64,000 nucleotides of DNA from Arenibacter algicola. Lineage in GTDB: Bacteria; Bacteroidota; Bacteroidia; Flavobacteriales; Flavobacteriaceae. Made by a program: the position numbers and the translations under genes. The stretch spans positions 930,001 to 994,000 of the forward strand of contig NZ_JAHKPO010000003.1 in NCBI RefSeq assembly GCF_018860365.1. Direction: 5' to 3'. Shown here piece after piece: positions 15,236 through 25,208 of this stretch; the first letter of the stretch is position 1; each line of letters starts with the position of its first letter. The notes under the pieces were generated by a model. That model saw nothing but the letters and a program-made list of their open reading frames with translations, was not told the DNA's origin and did not search any database.

Positions 15236-16429
15236 ATGTTGGAATCATTAATTTACGGCTATTCTATTTTAGGAAAGAACACTTGGAACGCCATAATGTC
15301 TTGGGTTGTGTTTTCGGTGCTCGTTTCCTGTGGAAATAATGAAGGCAAAACCGGTACAATTTTAAGTACGGAACATTCAGAACATCTGGTGGCGCAAGCC
15401 GACCTGTCGGATGTAGATAATGGTCGTTCATTGATGATTGGGGAGACCGTTAAGGGTGAAAGGAGTGGGGATGAATATCGTATAACATACAATGGGGAAG
15501 AAGGTCCAGGAAAAGGAAAACATATTGTTTTTATAGCTACGGATCATGAATATAGAGGGGAGGAAACCTTACCTGCATTGGCGAGGATTTTGGCCAAAAG
15601 ATATGGTTTTAGCTGTACAGTGGTATGGGCTCTGGACGAGAAGGGCAATATATTTCCCGGAGGGTCGGACCTTAAAGGACTCGATGTTCTTAAAAAGGCG
15701 GATCTGATGGTAATGTTCACTAGGTTTGCGAATTTTGAAGATGGTCAGATGCAATATATAGATGACTATCTAAGTAGGGGAGGGGCTGTATTAGGATTAC
15801 GGACTTCTACCCATGCTTTTAAAAATGCCGATAACCCTAATTGGAAACATTATGACTACAAATATGAAGGTGAAAAAGAGGCTTGGCACGGTGGATTTGG
15901 AGAGGTAGTTCTGGGGGAGACCTGGGTAGGCCATTATGGTAAGAACCATCAGCAGGCTTCCAAGTTAATAATAGAAGAAAATAATAGGGAGCATCCCATA
16001 ATGCGCGGAGTACAAAATGCATGGGCGCAATGCGGAGGCTATAATGCCTATCCCCAAGGCAAGGATTTGAAAATATTGGCCCGAGGAAGGGTATTGAACG
16101 GAATGACCCCGGATGCTGTACCGGACACTAGTAAGGAGGAGTTACCTGTTGCCTGGGTTAGAACTTACCAATTGGAAACAGGTAAGCCCGGACGGGCATT
16201 TACAACTACCCATGGGGCTTCGGAAGATATCCTGGACGAAGGGTTTAGAAGAATGCTCATTAATGCCTGTTTCTGGGGATTGGAAATGGAAGATGAAATT
16301 AAAGCGGACAATCCGATAGATTTTGTAGGGGGATACGAGCCAACTACATTTAAATTTGAAGGTTACCAGAAAAATGTAAAACCGTCCGACCTAAAGGGTT
16401 GGGAATCGGTAATAATGCCAAGAAAATAA
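15236..16429 (+). CDS. ThuA-domain lipoprotein, paralogue 2
   Basis: A 397-residue paralogue of the minus-strand ThuA protein. It has the same core order: KHIVFIATDHEYRGEETLP, ADLMVMFTRFANF, GLRTSTHAF, then the HGGFGEVVLGETWVGHYG segment and a C-terminal GGYEPTTFKFE. A lipobox (VLVSC, Cys32) follows a hydrophobic stretch. A start at ATG 15296 would give a shorter signal, so the exact start is uncertain. It is the first gene of a seven-gene plus-strand operon and lies 23 bases before the TIM-barrel isomerase. Having one ThuA in each divergent arm suggests different substrates or steps. Confidence 0.85.
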   Translation: MLESLIYGYSILGKNTWNAIMSWVVFSVLVSCGNNEGKTGTILSTEHSEHLVAQADLSDVDNGRSLMIGETVKGERSGDEYRITYNGEEGPGKGKHIVFIATDHEYRGEETLPALARILAKRYGFSCTVVWALDEKGNIFPGGSDLKGLDVLKKADLMVMFTRFANFEDGQMQYIDDYLSRGGAVLGLRTSTHAFKNADNPNWKHYDYKYEGEKEAWHGGFGEVVLGETWVGHYGKNHQQASKLIIEENNREHPIMRGVQNAWAQCGGYNAYPQGKDLKILARGRVLNGMTPDAVPDTSKEELPVAWVRTYQLETGKPGRAFTTTHGASEDILDEGFRRMLINACFWGLEMEDEIKADNPIDFVGGYEPTTFKFEGYQKNVKPSDLKGWESVIMPRK

Positions 16430-16452
16430 TATAACGAATAAAAACTATTGTT

Positions 16453-17502
16453 ATGCCAGAAAACAATTATCCAAAACTCCACAACGCTTCGTGGCCCGGT
16501 GTGGTAGGAAAAGGACCTGATTCAGAGCCACCAATTTCGATTGATACCATGATCGAGCTAACGGCCAATGCCGAGGTAGACGGGGTTAAATTTGACGGAT
16601 TTGATCTATTTGCCGCCGATCCGCATTTGGATATCGATTCCAATGATGACGGTATTAAAAAATTGGCAGATAAGGCCAGCGCTAAAAATTTGGAGATTGG
16701 AAGTTTGGTAGCCCCTGTATGGGCCGGAACCGGAGGAGGCTCCGCAATGGGATCCAGGGAAGAGCGCAATCAGTTTGTAACCCAGGTACGCAAGGCTTGT
16801 ATTATAGGTAAAAAACTGCGCGATCTAGGGATACGTCCAAATGGAGTAATTAGAATAGATTCGTCCGTTGATCCACATAGCTGGGCAGCCGATCCCGTGG
16901 CCAACACGAAATTAATTGCACAAACCTTCCGCGAGGCATGTGATGTGGCCGCCGATTATGGTGAGTCTCTAGCCGCCGAAGGTGAAATTTGCTGGGGCGG
17001 GATGCACGGTTGGAAAACCATGGTGAACACCCTTGAGGCCGTAGACAGACCTAATATTGGGTTTCAGGCCGATATGGCTCATACCTTGTTGTATCTTTTA
17101 GGTTATAATAAGGAGGACGAAAGAATATTGCCCAAAGACTTCGATTGGAGCGATCGGGCAACGTTGACCGAAGGTCTTAAGACTGTAACAGCTGCGCTTC
17201 GCCCATGGACGATTGATTTTCATGTAGCCCAAAATGATGGCACGGTGTTCGGTTCGGGATCCCATGATAAAACAGGAAGGCATTGTCAGGCTACGGATCC
17301 AAATGGAAAATTGGACATTGCTGTGGATGCAGGACATTGGTTGCGCGATGAAAACGGTATCCTTACCAAAAAAATCAGACATATCTGTTGGGATGGTTGT
17401 ATGTTCCCAAATGATGTTATGATGCAGCCTAAAACCTGGAACGATATCTTGGGAGCCATGATCAAGGTGCGTCAACAACATGGATGGTACGAGGCGCCTT
17501 AA
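16453..17502 (+). CDS. TIM-barrel sugar isomerase/epimerase family protein
   Basis: A 349-residue protein of the sugar phosphate isomerase/epimerase superfamily, larger than the 280-residue enzyme of the minus arm and only distantly related. Candidate metal ligands are Glu in AAEGEICW, Asp in GFQADMAHT, and His residues in [10 protein letters not shown] and GRHCQATDP. The glycine-rich [15 protein letters not shown] segment near residue 90 is notable. It has no signal peptide. It probably isomerises or dehydrates an oxidised sugar produced by the neighbouring dehydrogenases. It lies in an operon with 66 bases to the next gene. The exact reaction cannot be assigned. Confidence 0.75.
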   Translation: MPENNYPKLHNASWPGVVGKGPDSEPPISIDTMIELTANAEVDGVKFDGFDLFAADPHLDIDSNDDGIKKLADKASAKNLEIGSLVAPVWAGTGGGSAMGSREERNQFVTQVRKACIIGKKLRDLGIRPNGVIRIDSSVDPHSWAADPVANTKLIAQTFREACDVAADYGESLAAEGEICWGGMHGWKTMVNTLEAVDRPNIGFQADMAHTLLYLLGYNKEDERILPKDFDWSDRATLTEGLKTVTAALRPWTIDFHVAQNDGTVFGSGSHDKTGRHCQATDPNGKLDIAVDAGHWLRDENGILTKKIRHICWDGCMFPNDVMMQPKTWNDILGAMIKVRQQHGWYEAP

Positions 17503-17568
17503 TATAAAAGGCTGATTATACATTTGTTAAGCTGAAATTTTAATTTAAAATAAAAAAATAGAGTACAC

Positions 17569-18723
17569 ATGTCAAGTAAGAAAGAATTACGAATAGGAAT
17601 GGTAGGTTACGGATTTATGGGGAGAACCCATTCCAATGGTTATCGCAGGGTGGGCAATTTTTTCCCTGAACTGGAGTATCAACCTGTATTAAAGGCAATT
17701 TGCGGACGCAACTTGGAACGCACCCAGGCCTTTGCCGATCAATGGGGCTATGAGTCCGTAGAAACCGATTGGAGAAAGCTTATTGCCCGTGATGACATTG
17801 ATGCCATAGATATTTGTACTCCCAACAATATGCACGCCGAAATTGCAATAGCAGCGGCAGAAGCTGGAAAAATGGTTTTATGTGAAAAACCTTTGGCACG
17901 GACTGTTGCGGAGGCTCAACCAATGGTTGATGCCATAGAGAAAGCAGGAGTGCCCAATACCGTCTATTTCAATTACAGGAGATTGCCATCGGTTACTTTG
18001 GCGAAACAACTTATAGATGCCGGTAAGCTGGGTAAAATTTTTCATTATCGCGCCAATTTTTTGCAGGATTGGACCATTAGTCCAGAACTTCCACAAGGTG
18101 GGGAGGGCTTATGGCGATTGGATAATGATGCAGCTGGATCTGGCGTTACGGGCGACTTGTTGGCACATTGTATAGATACTGCTATGTGGTTAAATGGGGG
18201 GATAAAGGATGTTTCCGCCATGACCGAAACCTTTATCAAAGAAAGAGTACATACCGGTACAGGTGAAAAACAGAAGGTAACCATTGATGATGCCTGTATG
18301 TTTCATTGCCATTTCGATAATGGCTCTTTGGGCCTTTTTGAGTCTACAAGATACGCTAGAGGTCATAAGGCTTTATATACTTTTGAAATAAACGGGGAAC
18401 ATGCCTCCATAAAATGGAACTTGCATGATCTTAGTCGCTTGGAGTATTTTGACCATAGGGATGAATCCCAAGAGAGAGGATGGCGTTCTATCCATGTTAC
18501 CGATGGTGACCATCCTTATATGGATAAATGGTGGGTACCGGGACTATCAATAGGATATGAGCATAGCTTTGTACATCAAATAGCGGATTTTCTAAAAGCA
18601 CTACAGGAAGGAAAACCCTGTTCCCCTACATTTAGGGAGGCCCAAGAAACGCAGAAAGTTTGTGAAGCCGTATTGGAATCGGCAAAAACGAAAAGCTGGA
18701 AAGATACCGGTGTTAACTGGTAA
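17569..18723 (+). CDS. Gfo/Idh/MocA-family oxidoreductase, paralogue 1
   Basis: A 384-residue NAD(P)-dependent sugar or inositol dehydrogenase. The Rossmann fingerprint is G13-Y-G15-F-M-G18, and the family's EKP motif is at 106-108. The C-terminal alpha/beta domain contains the likely catalytic segment [16 protein letters not shown], where the His (and upstream Asp) correspond to the proton-relay residues of myo-inositol dehydrogenase-type enzymes. It is cytosolic, with no Tat signal. Its operon context, with an MDR alcohol dehydrogenase and an epimerase, suggests oxidation of a sugar hydroxyl and later reduction of an epimerised keto-sugar. Confidence 0.88.
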   Translation: MSSKKELRIGMVGYGFMGRTHSNGYRRVGNFFPELEYQPVLKAICGRNLERTQAFADQWGYESVETDWRKLIARDDIDAIDICTPNNMHAEIAIAAAEAGKMVLCEKPLARTVAEAQPMVDAIEKAGVPNTVYFNYRRLPSVTLAKQLIDAGKLGKIFHYRANFLQDWTISPELPQGGEGLWRLDNDAAGSGVTGDLLAHCIDTAMWLNGGIKDVSAMTETFIKERVHTGTGEKQKVTIDDACMFHCHFDNGSLGLFESTRYARGHKALYTFEINGEHASIKWNLHDLSRLEYFDHRDESQERGWRSIHVTDGDHPYMDKWWVPGLSIGYEHSFVHQIADFLKALQEGKPCSPTFREAQETQKVCEAVLESAKTKSWKDTGVNW

Positions 18724-18823
18724 CTTCAAACTTTTCCGGATAAGGGAAGTTCAATGTTTAGAATTGAATTATCAATTTTTAAACTTTTTTTGAACAAGAA
18801 ATTAAAATTAACAAATTAATGCT

Positions 18824-19936
18824 ATGAGTAATTCTATAAAAGGATTTTGTCTTCAATCCAACGAAAAAATATATCCAAATACCGGTCAATCGGTCCTTAG
18901 TAATTCAGCGGTTGTAGACATGGAAATCCCTCCTTTAAAGGAAGGGGAAATATTGGCAAAAACACTGTATACGGGAATTTGTGGTTCGGACAATAGCGCA
19001 ACTATTGGCAAGGCCAATTTTGATTGGGTGCAGCGTCCAAGGGTAATTGGACACGAGTTTAGTGCCGAGGTGTTGGAGTTGGGTCCTGGTGACCACGGAG
19101 ACCTTAAGGTTGGGGATATTTTTACGCCCTTGGCCATGTTGGGATGTAGGGAAGAAGATTGCCCTGCCTGTAGTGTGTCCAAATGGAACTTATGTCCCAA
19201 AAAGGAAATAATAGGTTTTCACAGAAACGGCGGATTTGGACAACAAGTAGTGTTGGAGTCGGATCGTGTAGTGCCTTTAATGAAAGGCCTTACCCCGGCC
19301 CAAGGTGCCTTGGTGGAACCATTGTCCATCATTACCAATGCCCTATATAACAAATGCGACATTAAACCTGGTCAGGATGTTGTGGTAACAGGCTGTGGCA
19401 TCATAGGTATGATGTCTGCCGAAGTTGCACGGGCAGCAGGCGCAAGGGTTGCCGTAACAGGTATTGCGCACGATCGTGATATCCGTTTAAAGAGAGCAAA
19501 AGAAAGAGGTTTTATTACCATAGAAGTGTCACCGGAAAATTCCTTGACCACCCAATTGCAAAATGGCATTACCGATGATAACGGTATTCCGTTTGGAACT
19601 AATGGAAAAGTAGATCTTCTTATAGAATGTTCCGGAGTTCCACCTGTACTTACAGAGGCAGTAGGGGTTGTTAAGCCTGAAGGGGATATATGCGTTATTG
19701 CCACCTACGGAACGGATGTACAGATCAATGCCACACACCTTACCCGTACCTCCTTAAATATGAGAGGTTCCATGGGGTCTTGTAGGGCAGACTATATGGC
19801 CGCACAAAAATTGATGGTAACCGGTATTTTTCCTTCTGAACACTATACGGATTACTATGATTTTAAAGATATCAACCAAGCTTTTGAGGATTCGATAAAG
19901 GCAAATAATATGAAGGCCGTTGTAAAAATGAACTGA
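18824..19936 (+). CDS. Zinc-dependent MDR alcohol/polyol dehydrogenase
   Basis: A 370-residue medium-chain dehydrogenase. Catalytic zinc ligands are Cys53 (TGICGSD), His77 and Glu78 (GHEF). Structural zinc cysteines are 108, 113, 116 and 124, with unusual spacing from the first to the second. The Rossmann motif (TGCGIIGMMSAEVARAAGA) lies near residue 188. It resembles sorbitol/threonine/L-idonate-type dehydrogenases that oxidise secondary alcohols of polyols or sugar acids with NAD(P). It follows the Gfo/Idh/MocA gene after a 100-base gap, the largest in the operon, and precedes the epimerase by 61 bases. Confidence 0.88.
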   Translation: MSNSIKGFCLQSNEKIYPNTGQSVLSNSAVVDMEIPPLKEGEILAKTLYTGICGSDNSATIGKANFDWVQRPRVIGHEFSAEVLELGPGDHGDLKVGDIFTPLAMLGCREEDCPACSVSKWNLCPKKEIIGFHRNGGFGQQVVLESDRVVPLMKGLTPAQGALVEPLSIITNALYNKCDIKPGQDVVVTGCGIIGMMSAEVARAAGARVAVTGIAHDRDIRLKRAKERGFITIEVSPENSLTTQLQNGITDDNGIPFGTNGKVDLLIECSGVPPVLTEAVGVVKPEGDICVIATYGTDVQINATHLTRTSLNMRGSMGSCRADYMAAQKLMVTGIFPSEHYTDYYDFKDINQAFEDSIKANNMKAVVKMN

Positions 19937-19997
19937 TAATTTATTAGTTCTTGTACAGGCCTACAACCTAATATTAAAAAAACTAGCATTAAGAATT

Positions 19998-21017
19998 ATG
20001 CACAAAATATTTATTACAGGAGGTACCGGCTGTATAGGATCGGTCACTATTTATAAACTTCTACAATCAAAGGAGGTTGGGAAAATTGTTATTGCAACCC
20101 GCTCCAACAATGTGGACCCATTAAAATTATGGCTCCCTGGTGATTTGGATTCACGTCTGGAGTTCGTTACTCTTGATGTTTCCAATTACAAAGAGATTGA
20201 AAGGGTTTTGTTCGAAGTGGATCCCACGCACATTATTCATTTAGGGGCATACCAAAGTCCGGATTGTTCTCGCGATCATATTGGTGGAATGGAAATAAAT
20301 ACTGGAGGCACAATGGCACTTTTTGATGCCGCTGAAAAATTAACCAACCTCAAGAGATTTGTTTTCGCCAGTTCGGCGGCAGTTTATGGTATGAGGTCCA
20401 TGTATCCACAAGATATAATTAATGAGGATGTTCCATTGGCTCCACCTAACCACTATGGCATTTGGAAATTATCCGGAGAACACCTGGCACGTCTATTTCA
20501 CGATAATACCAAAATACCAACTGTATGCCTTAGGTTGAACACCACCTATGGAAAAGGAAGGGACAAAGGAAAGACTTCTGCCCCCACCAATGCCTTAAAG
20601 GCAATAGTAATGGGAGCTGTGGAAGGAAAAGTAATTCCCTTTGAAATGCCGTACCAAGGAAGGGAAAACTACCATTTTGTGGAAGATGTGGGAGCTCAAT
20701 TCGCCGCCTGTGCACTACAGCCCTACGAAGGCTTTGGAGCCTTTAATATACAGGGGGAGACTATTCCAATTACATCATTCTTGGAACTTATAAAAGAACA
20801 AGCTACCGCTTTGGGTATGGGGGAATATGTATCATTATCTGTTACGGATGGTGCCCCACCCAACCTGTTCGTTTGCGATTTGGATCACAGTAAAATAGCA
20901 AGCACATTCAAAGACTTGCCATTGACAGAAATAGCGGAGGGAATACGCAATTCATTGATAGAGTTCAAAGCTATGGCAGAAAAAGGCACATTAAAATATT
21001 CGACTGCTGCCTCATGA
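19998..21017 (+). CDS. NAD-dependent epimerase/dehydratase (extended SDR)
   Basis: A 339-residue extended SDR. The nucleotide-binding TGGTGCIGS lies at residues 7-15. The catalytic Ser is in FASSAAVYG and the Y-x3-K is in NHYGIWKLSG. A C-terminal substrate domain follows (GRENYHFVEDVGAQFA, AFNIQGETIP). Such enzymes epimerise or dehydrate nucleotide sugars, or oxidise uronic or aldonic acids. In a catabolic operon without glycosyltransferases, a free-sugar or sugar-acid substrate is more likely than a nucleotide sugar, but this is inference. The stop overlaps the start of the next gene by four bases (ATGA), so the two are translationally coupled. Confidence 0.85.
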   Translation: MHKIFITGGTGCIGSVTIYKLLQSKEVGKIVIATRSNNVDPLKLWLPGDLDSRLEFVTLDVSNYKEIERVLFEVDPTHIIHLGAYQSPDCSRDHIGGMEINTGGTMALFDAAEKLTNLKRFVFASSAAVYGMRSMYPQDIINEDVPLAPPNHYGIWKLSGEHLARLFHDNTKIPTVCLRLNTTYGKGRDKGKTSAPTNALKAIVMGAVEGKVIPFEMPYQGRENYHFVEDVGAQFAACALQPYEGFGAFNIQGETIPITSFLELIKEQATALGMGEYVSLSVTDGAPPNLFVCDLDHSKIASTFKDLPLTEIAEGIRNSLIEFKAMAEKGTLKYSTAAS

Positions 21018-21985
21018 AAGATATAGGAATAGGATTTATTGGTGCGGGTGATATAGCCGATTTGCATGCAGAAGCCATAAATAGTTTGCCAGGTGCCCAA
21101 CTTGTGGGTCTTTGGAACAGAACTTTTGAGAAGGGGGCGAAAAAAGCAAAAATATTTGGATGTAAGACCTATAAAACGGAGGATGAATTGCTTCAGGACC
21201 CTCAAATCGATGCTGTTTTCATATTGACCAATATGGAAACCCATTGCGATTATACTATTAGGGCGGCAAAAGCAGGAAAACATATATTGGTAGAAAAACC
21301 GGCAGCCTCCAGTATTGCTGAATTGGAGTTGATGCAGGAAGCTGTTAAGGCCGCTGGTGTTAAATGTATGCCGGTCCATAATTATATCTATGAATCAGGG
21401 ATAAAAAGGGCGAAATCCATGATTGAAAGCGGCAAATTGGGCGATATTTCCCAGTTCTACATGATGTACAACATACACCATGCCGAGGAGATCAGAGCCC
21501 GCTATCCTGGGGTAATTCGCCAGATATTGACCCATCACAGTTATACCATGCTGTATTTGGCCGGACAACCAAAAACAGTTTCTTGTTTAAAGCATACCGT
21601 AGATACTACGATTGCCCCACAAGAAAATGTGGCCATGGCCAATATTCAAATGCAAAATGGAACCTTGAGCCATTTAGCGGCCAGTTTTGCCAATGATGAT
21701 CACGCAGGAGATCCCTGGACTTGTATTATAAAAGTTATTGGAACAAAAGGTAGTACGCGTTACAGCTATCGGGATTGGGTAATCAATGATCGTAATGGAG
21801 CCCATTCGCAAACGTATCAGTGTTATCCGGAATCCATAAAGAATACGGCAACCCATTTTATCAACAATGTACTTAGGAATAATGAGGCGGCACTTTCAAG
21901 CCTTGAAGATGCCATTACATGCCAGCGAATTATAGAGGCTTGCGAAAAATCTGTGAAAGAAGGAATACACGTAAATATCAATTAA
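21014..21985 (+). CDS. Gfo/Idh/MocA-family oxidoreductase, paralogue 2
   Basis: A 323-residue NAD(P)-dependent oxidoreductase, shorter and only distantly related to paralogue 1. The Rossmann motif is around G10-A-G12 and EKPAA begins at Glu94. The segment RQILTHHSYTMLYLAGQP holds the probable catalytic His. It starts within the stop of the SDR gene (ATGA overlap) and ends 16 bases before the large haem protein. The co-occurrence of two Gfo/Idh/MocA enzymes fits an oxidise-isomerise-reduce scheme. Direction and substrate are not determinable here. Confidence 0.85.
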   Translation: MKDIGIGFIGAGDIADLHAEAINSLPGAQLVGLWNRTFEKGAKKAKIFGCKTYKTEDELLQDPQIDAVFILTNMETHCDYTIRAAKAGKHILVEKPAASSIAELELMQEAVKAAGVKCMPVHNYIYESGIKRAKSMIESGKLGDISQFYMMYNIHHAEEIRARYPGVIRQILTHHSYTMLYLAGQPKTVSCLKHTVDTTIAPQENVAMANIQMQNGTLSHLAASFANDDHAGDPWTCIIKVIGTKGSTRYSYRDWVINDRNGAHSQTYQCYPESIKNTATHFINNVLRNNEAALSSLEDAITCQRIIEACEKSVKEGIHVNIN

Positions 21986-22001
21986 TTATATACCAATAAA
22001 G

Positions 22002-25000
22002 ATGAATATCAATAAAAACGTTGCTAGGGGAAAGTTATTCCTAATGCTTTTCCTAGTCCTTGGCTTTTACAGCTGTAGTAAAGAGGAAGACAACACTTTA
22101 AAAATTTCCCCTAACTCCCATATCGTATTGGTGGGTAATAATTTAGGTTCACGAATGATGAACTTTGGGCATTTCGAAACTGAAATGCAACTTCGCTTTC
22201 CCAATGATTCATTGTTTATCCGTAATATGTGCGATGGTGGTAACACACCCGGCTTTAGGCCACATCCCGCAAGAAATTCACCTTGGGCGTTTCCAGGTGC
22301 TGAAAAATTTGAGCATGAGTCCGGACAGGCCATCCATTTTGAGGATGATGAAAACGGACGTCGATCTGGCCCTATTGGTCATTTCCCTTCTCCTGATGAG
22401 TGGATTACCAGCTTAAAGGCTGATATTATCATAGGATTTTTTGGGTATCCTGAATCCTTTGAAGGGCCGGAGGGGATTGATAATTATAAAGGGGAATTAC
22501 GAGCCTTTATCAAGCATACCCTTAGTCAAAAATATAATGGTTCCACTGCACCTCAATTGGCACTTGTTTCCCCAATTGCCTTTGAAGACCTTTCTGATAA
22601 GATGGATCTGCCTGATGGAAAAAAGGAAAATGGGAACCTTGAGCTTTATACGGCTGCCATGAAGGAAGTAGCAGCTGAAGAAGGAGTCCTACTTGTAGAT
22701 GCTTATGAGCCGACCAAGGAATGGTTCCAAACGGAAAGTACGGATTTAACACAAGATGGATTTCAATTGACCGATTACGGCTATCAGAAGTTTGCTAAGC
22801 TGTTGGCCGATAAAGTTTTCGGAACCAAGGAAAGTAAGGCAGAAGAGAACCGGGAATTGGTACTTGATGCCGTAAATGAGAAAAACTGGTTCTGGCACAA
22901 CGATTTTAAAATTCCCAATACTGTTCATGTTTATGGAAGACGTTATGATCCCTATGGTCCGGACAATTATCCTTACGAAATTGAGAAAATACGTCAGATG
23001 ACCGCCATAAGGGATACTGCCATATGGCAGGCCTTGGAGGGTAAAAAAATGGATTTGGCCAAAAGCGATGCACAGACCAAAAAATTACCTGAGGTAGAAA
23101 CGAATTATAAGCCGAGTGATAAAAATGGAACACCAGAATATTTATATGGGCAAGACGCCTTGGATAAAATTAAACCGGCGCCGGGTTATAAGGTAGAACT
23201 TTTTGCTTCAGAAGTTGAGTTTCCAGATCTGGCCAATCCTGTACAGGTTTCTTTTGATAACAAAGGAAGGCTTTGGGTTGCGGTCATGCCAAGTTACCCG
23301 CATTATAAACCAGGGGATAGTAAACCCAACGATAAATTACTGATTTTAGAAGATACGGATGGAGATAACAAGGCCGACAAACAAACTGTTTTTGCAGACG
23401 GACTTCATTTGACCATTGGGTTTGAATTTGCGCCTGAAGGTGTTTATTTATCACAGGGTACAAACTTAGTACTTTTAAAGGATACCGATGGGGATGATAA
23501 GGCCGATGTAAAAGAGATTGTTTTAAGTGGTTTTGATGACCATGATACTCACCATGCCATTAGCGCTTTTACAACAGATCCCTCCGGTGCAATTTATATG
23601 GGCGAAGGGGTGTTCTTGCATACCAATGTAGAAACAGCCTATGGAAACGTTAGGGGTACCAATGGTGGATTCTATAGGTATAGCCCACAAAGACATCATT
23701 TGGAACGTACGGCACAATTGCCCATTCCAAATCCATGGGGAATTGCATTTGACGATTGGGGACAACCATTTTTTGAACATACCTCAGGACCATCTGCTAC
23801 CTGGATGATGCCCGGAACAATTGTACCGCGCTACGGGGTAAGTTCACCATTACCTGAAAATCTTATTGAGAAGAAACATTTGGTGAGACCAACTTCTGGT
23901 TTGGAATTTGTGTCCAGTAGACATTTTCCTGATGCGGCACAAGGCAATATGCTGATTGCTAATACAATAGGATTTTTAGGAATTAAAGAACATTCCATGG
24001 TGGATGATCCTAAAACAGCTGGCTATTTAAGTAAGCACCAAGAAGATCTGATTTCTGCAAGCGATAAGAATTTTAGACCTGTAGATATGGAATTTGCCCC
24101 AGATGGCTCCTTGTACTTTATAGATTGGCACAATGTACTTATTGGCCATATGCAGCACAATGCACGCGATCCGCTACGTGATCATGTTCATGGGAGGGTA
24201 TACCGCATAACCTATCCATCCAGACCTTTGGTAGAACCAGCCAAGATCGTTGATGCAAGCATTGATGAACTATTGGATAATCTTAAACTTCCGGAATACC
24301 GTACCCGTTATAGGACCAAAAGGGAATTACGGGCCAGGGATGCCTCCGAAGTTTTGTCTAAATTAAACACATGGGTAGCAAACTTGGATACCAAGGATCC
24401 TAGGTACGAACATCATGTCTTGGAAGCCCTTTGGGTTACATGGGGCTTGGATAAGGTTGATGGGAAATTGCTTAAACAAGTGCTTAATGCCAAAGATTTT
24501 AAGGCACGTGCAGCCGCAGTAGGTGTACTTCGTTATGCCGGACATCAGATTCCAGATCAGGCCGAACTTCTTATGCAAGCGGCTAAAGATGACAATCCAA
24601 GGGTAAGGTTGGAAACCTTGGTTGCAGCTTCATGGTTGGGTAGGGATGTTGGAATTCCTATTATAACCGAAGCTGGTAAAAAAGGATTGGACAAATGGAT
24701 GGAAAAGCCTTATGAATCTGCGCTTGCCCATTTAAATGGTCACAAAGCTGGGGAAGAACCCAAAGAAGTCATAAAGACCGATCTAAAGGGTAAGGATTTG
24801 GAACTATTGGTTGCAGGAAGGGAAATATACATGAGGGATGGTTACTGTGCTACTTGTCACCAAGCAGATGGTCAAGGTCTGGAAGCTTCCGGTTTTCCTC
24901 CCCTTGCCGGGTCCGAATGGGTTACAGGTAATGAGGATAGACTTATAAAACTAACCACCAAGGGTCTTATGGGACCAATTGTAGTGAATGGTAAGACCTA

Positions 25001-25208
25001 TCCCGGACAGGTACCTATGACACCTTTTGGAAATTTACTTACTGCAGACGAAACTGCAGCCGTATTGACCTATGTTAGGAATACCTTCGGTAATAAGGCT
25101 GCTCCAATTTCACCGGAGAAAGTGAAAGAGGTACGGGAGCAGATCAAGGACAAGCAAGGATTTTATTCGCCCGAAGAATTGTTAAAAGAGCACCCGCACG
25201 GCAAATAA
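22002..25208 (+). CDS. SGNH-like / PVC-type membrane-bound dehydrogenase / HEAT / cytochrome c fusion lipoprotein
   Basis: A 1068-residue lipoprotein (lipobox Cys25). Residues about 37-270 are an SGNH-hydrolase-like domain, but the normal GxSx start reads VGNNLGS, so the nucleophile is missing and it may be a binding module. Residues about 375-740 are the PVC-type beta-propeller dehydrogenase domain (PGYKVELFASEVEFPDLA, EDTDGDNKADK, FAPDGSLYFIDWHN). Residues about 760-900 look like HEAT repeats. The C-terminal cytochrome c has CATCH at 949-953 and candidate Met ligands in GQVPMTPFG. It would oxidise a carbohydrate at the cell surface or in the periplasm and pass electrons to the respiratory chain. 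It is the last gene of the plus-arm operon and is followed by a terminator. Confidence 0.88.
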   Translation: MNINKNVARGKLFLMLFLVLGFYSCSKEEDNTLKISPNSHIVLVGNNLGSRMMNFGHFETEMQLRFPNDSLFIRNMCDGGNTPGFRPHPARNSPWAFPGAEKFEHESGQAIHFEDDENGRRSGPIGHFPSPDEWITSLKADIIIGFFGYPESFEGPEGIDNYKGELRAFIKHTLSQKYNGSTAPQLALVSPIAFEDLSDKMDLPDGKKENGNLELYTAAMKEVAAEEGVLLVDAYEPTKEWFQTESTDLTQDGFQLTDYGYQKFAKLLADKVFGTKESKAEENRELVLDAVNEKNWFWHNDFKIPNTVHVYGRRYDPYGPDNYPYEIEKIRQMTAIRDTAIWQALEGKKMDLAKSDAQTKKLPEVETNYKPSDKNGTPEYLYGQDALDKIKPAPGYKVELFASEVEFPDLANPVQVSFDNKGRLWVAVMPSYPHYKPGDSKPNDKLLILEDTDGDNKADKQTVFADGLHLTIGFEFAPEGVYLSQGTNLVLLKDTDGDDKADVKEIVLSGFDDHDTHHAISAFTTDPSGAIYMGEGVFLHTNVETAYGNVRGTNGGFYRYSPQRHHLERTAQLPIPNPWGIAFDDWGQPFFEHTSGPSATWMMPGTIVPRYGVSSPLPENLIEKKHLVRPTSGLEFVSSRHFPDAAQGNMLIANTIGFLGIKEHSMVDDPKTAGYLSKHQEDLISASDKNFRPVDMEFAPDGSLYFIDWHNVLIGHMQHNARDPLRDHVHGRVYRITYPSRPLVEPAKIVDASIDELLDNLKLPEYRTRYRTKRELRARDASEVLSKLNTWVANLDTKDPRYEHHVLEALWVTWGLDKVDGKLLKQVLNAKDFKARAAAVGVLRYAGHQIPDQAELLMQAAKDDNPRVRLETLVAASWLGRDVGIPIITEAGKKGLDKWMEKPYESALAHLNGHKAGEEPKEVIKTDLKGKDLELLVAGREIYMRDGYCATCHQADGQGLEASGFPPLAGSEWVTGNEDRLIKLTTKGLMGPIVVNGKTYPGQVPMTPFGNLLTADETAAVLTYVRNTFGNKAAPISPEKVKEVREQIKDKQGFYSPEELLKEHPHGK

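Noticed and set aside
17098-17523. Long open frame antisense to the TIM-barrel isomerase gene
   Set aside because: The translation shows no recognisable family, and it overlaps a well-supported gene completely. It is treated as a shadow frame.
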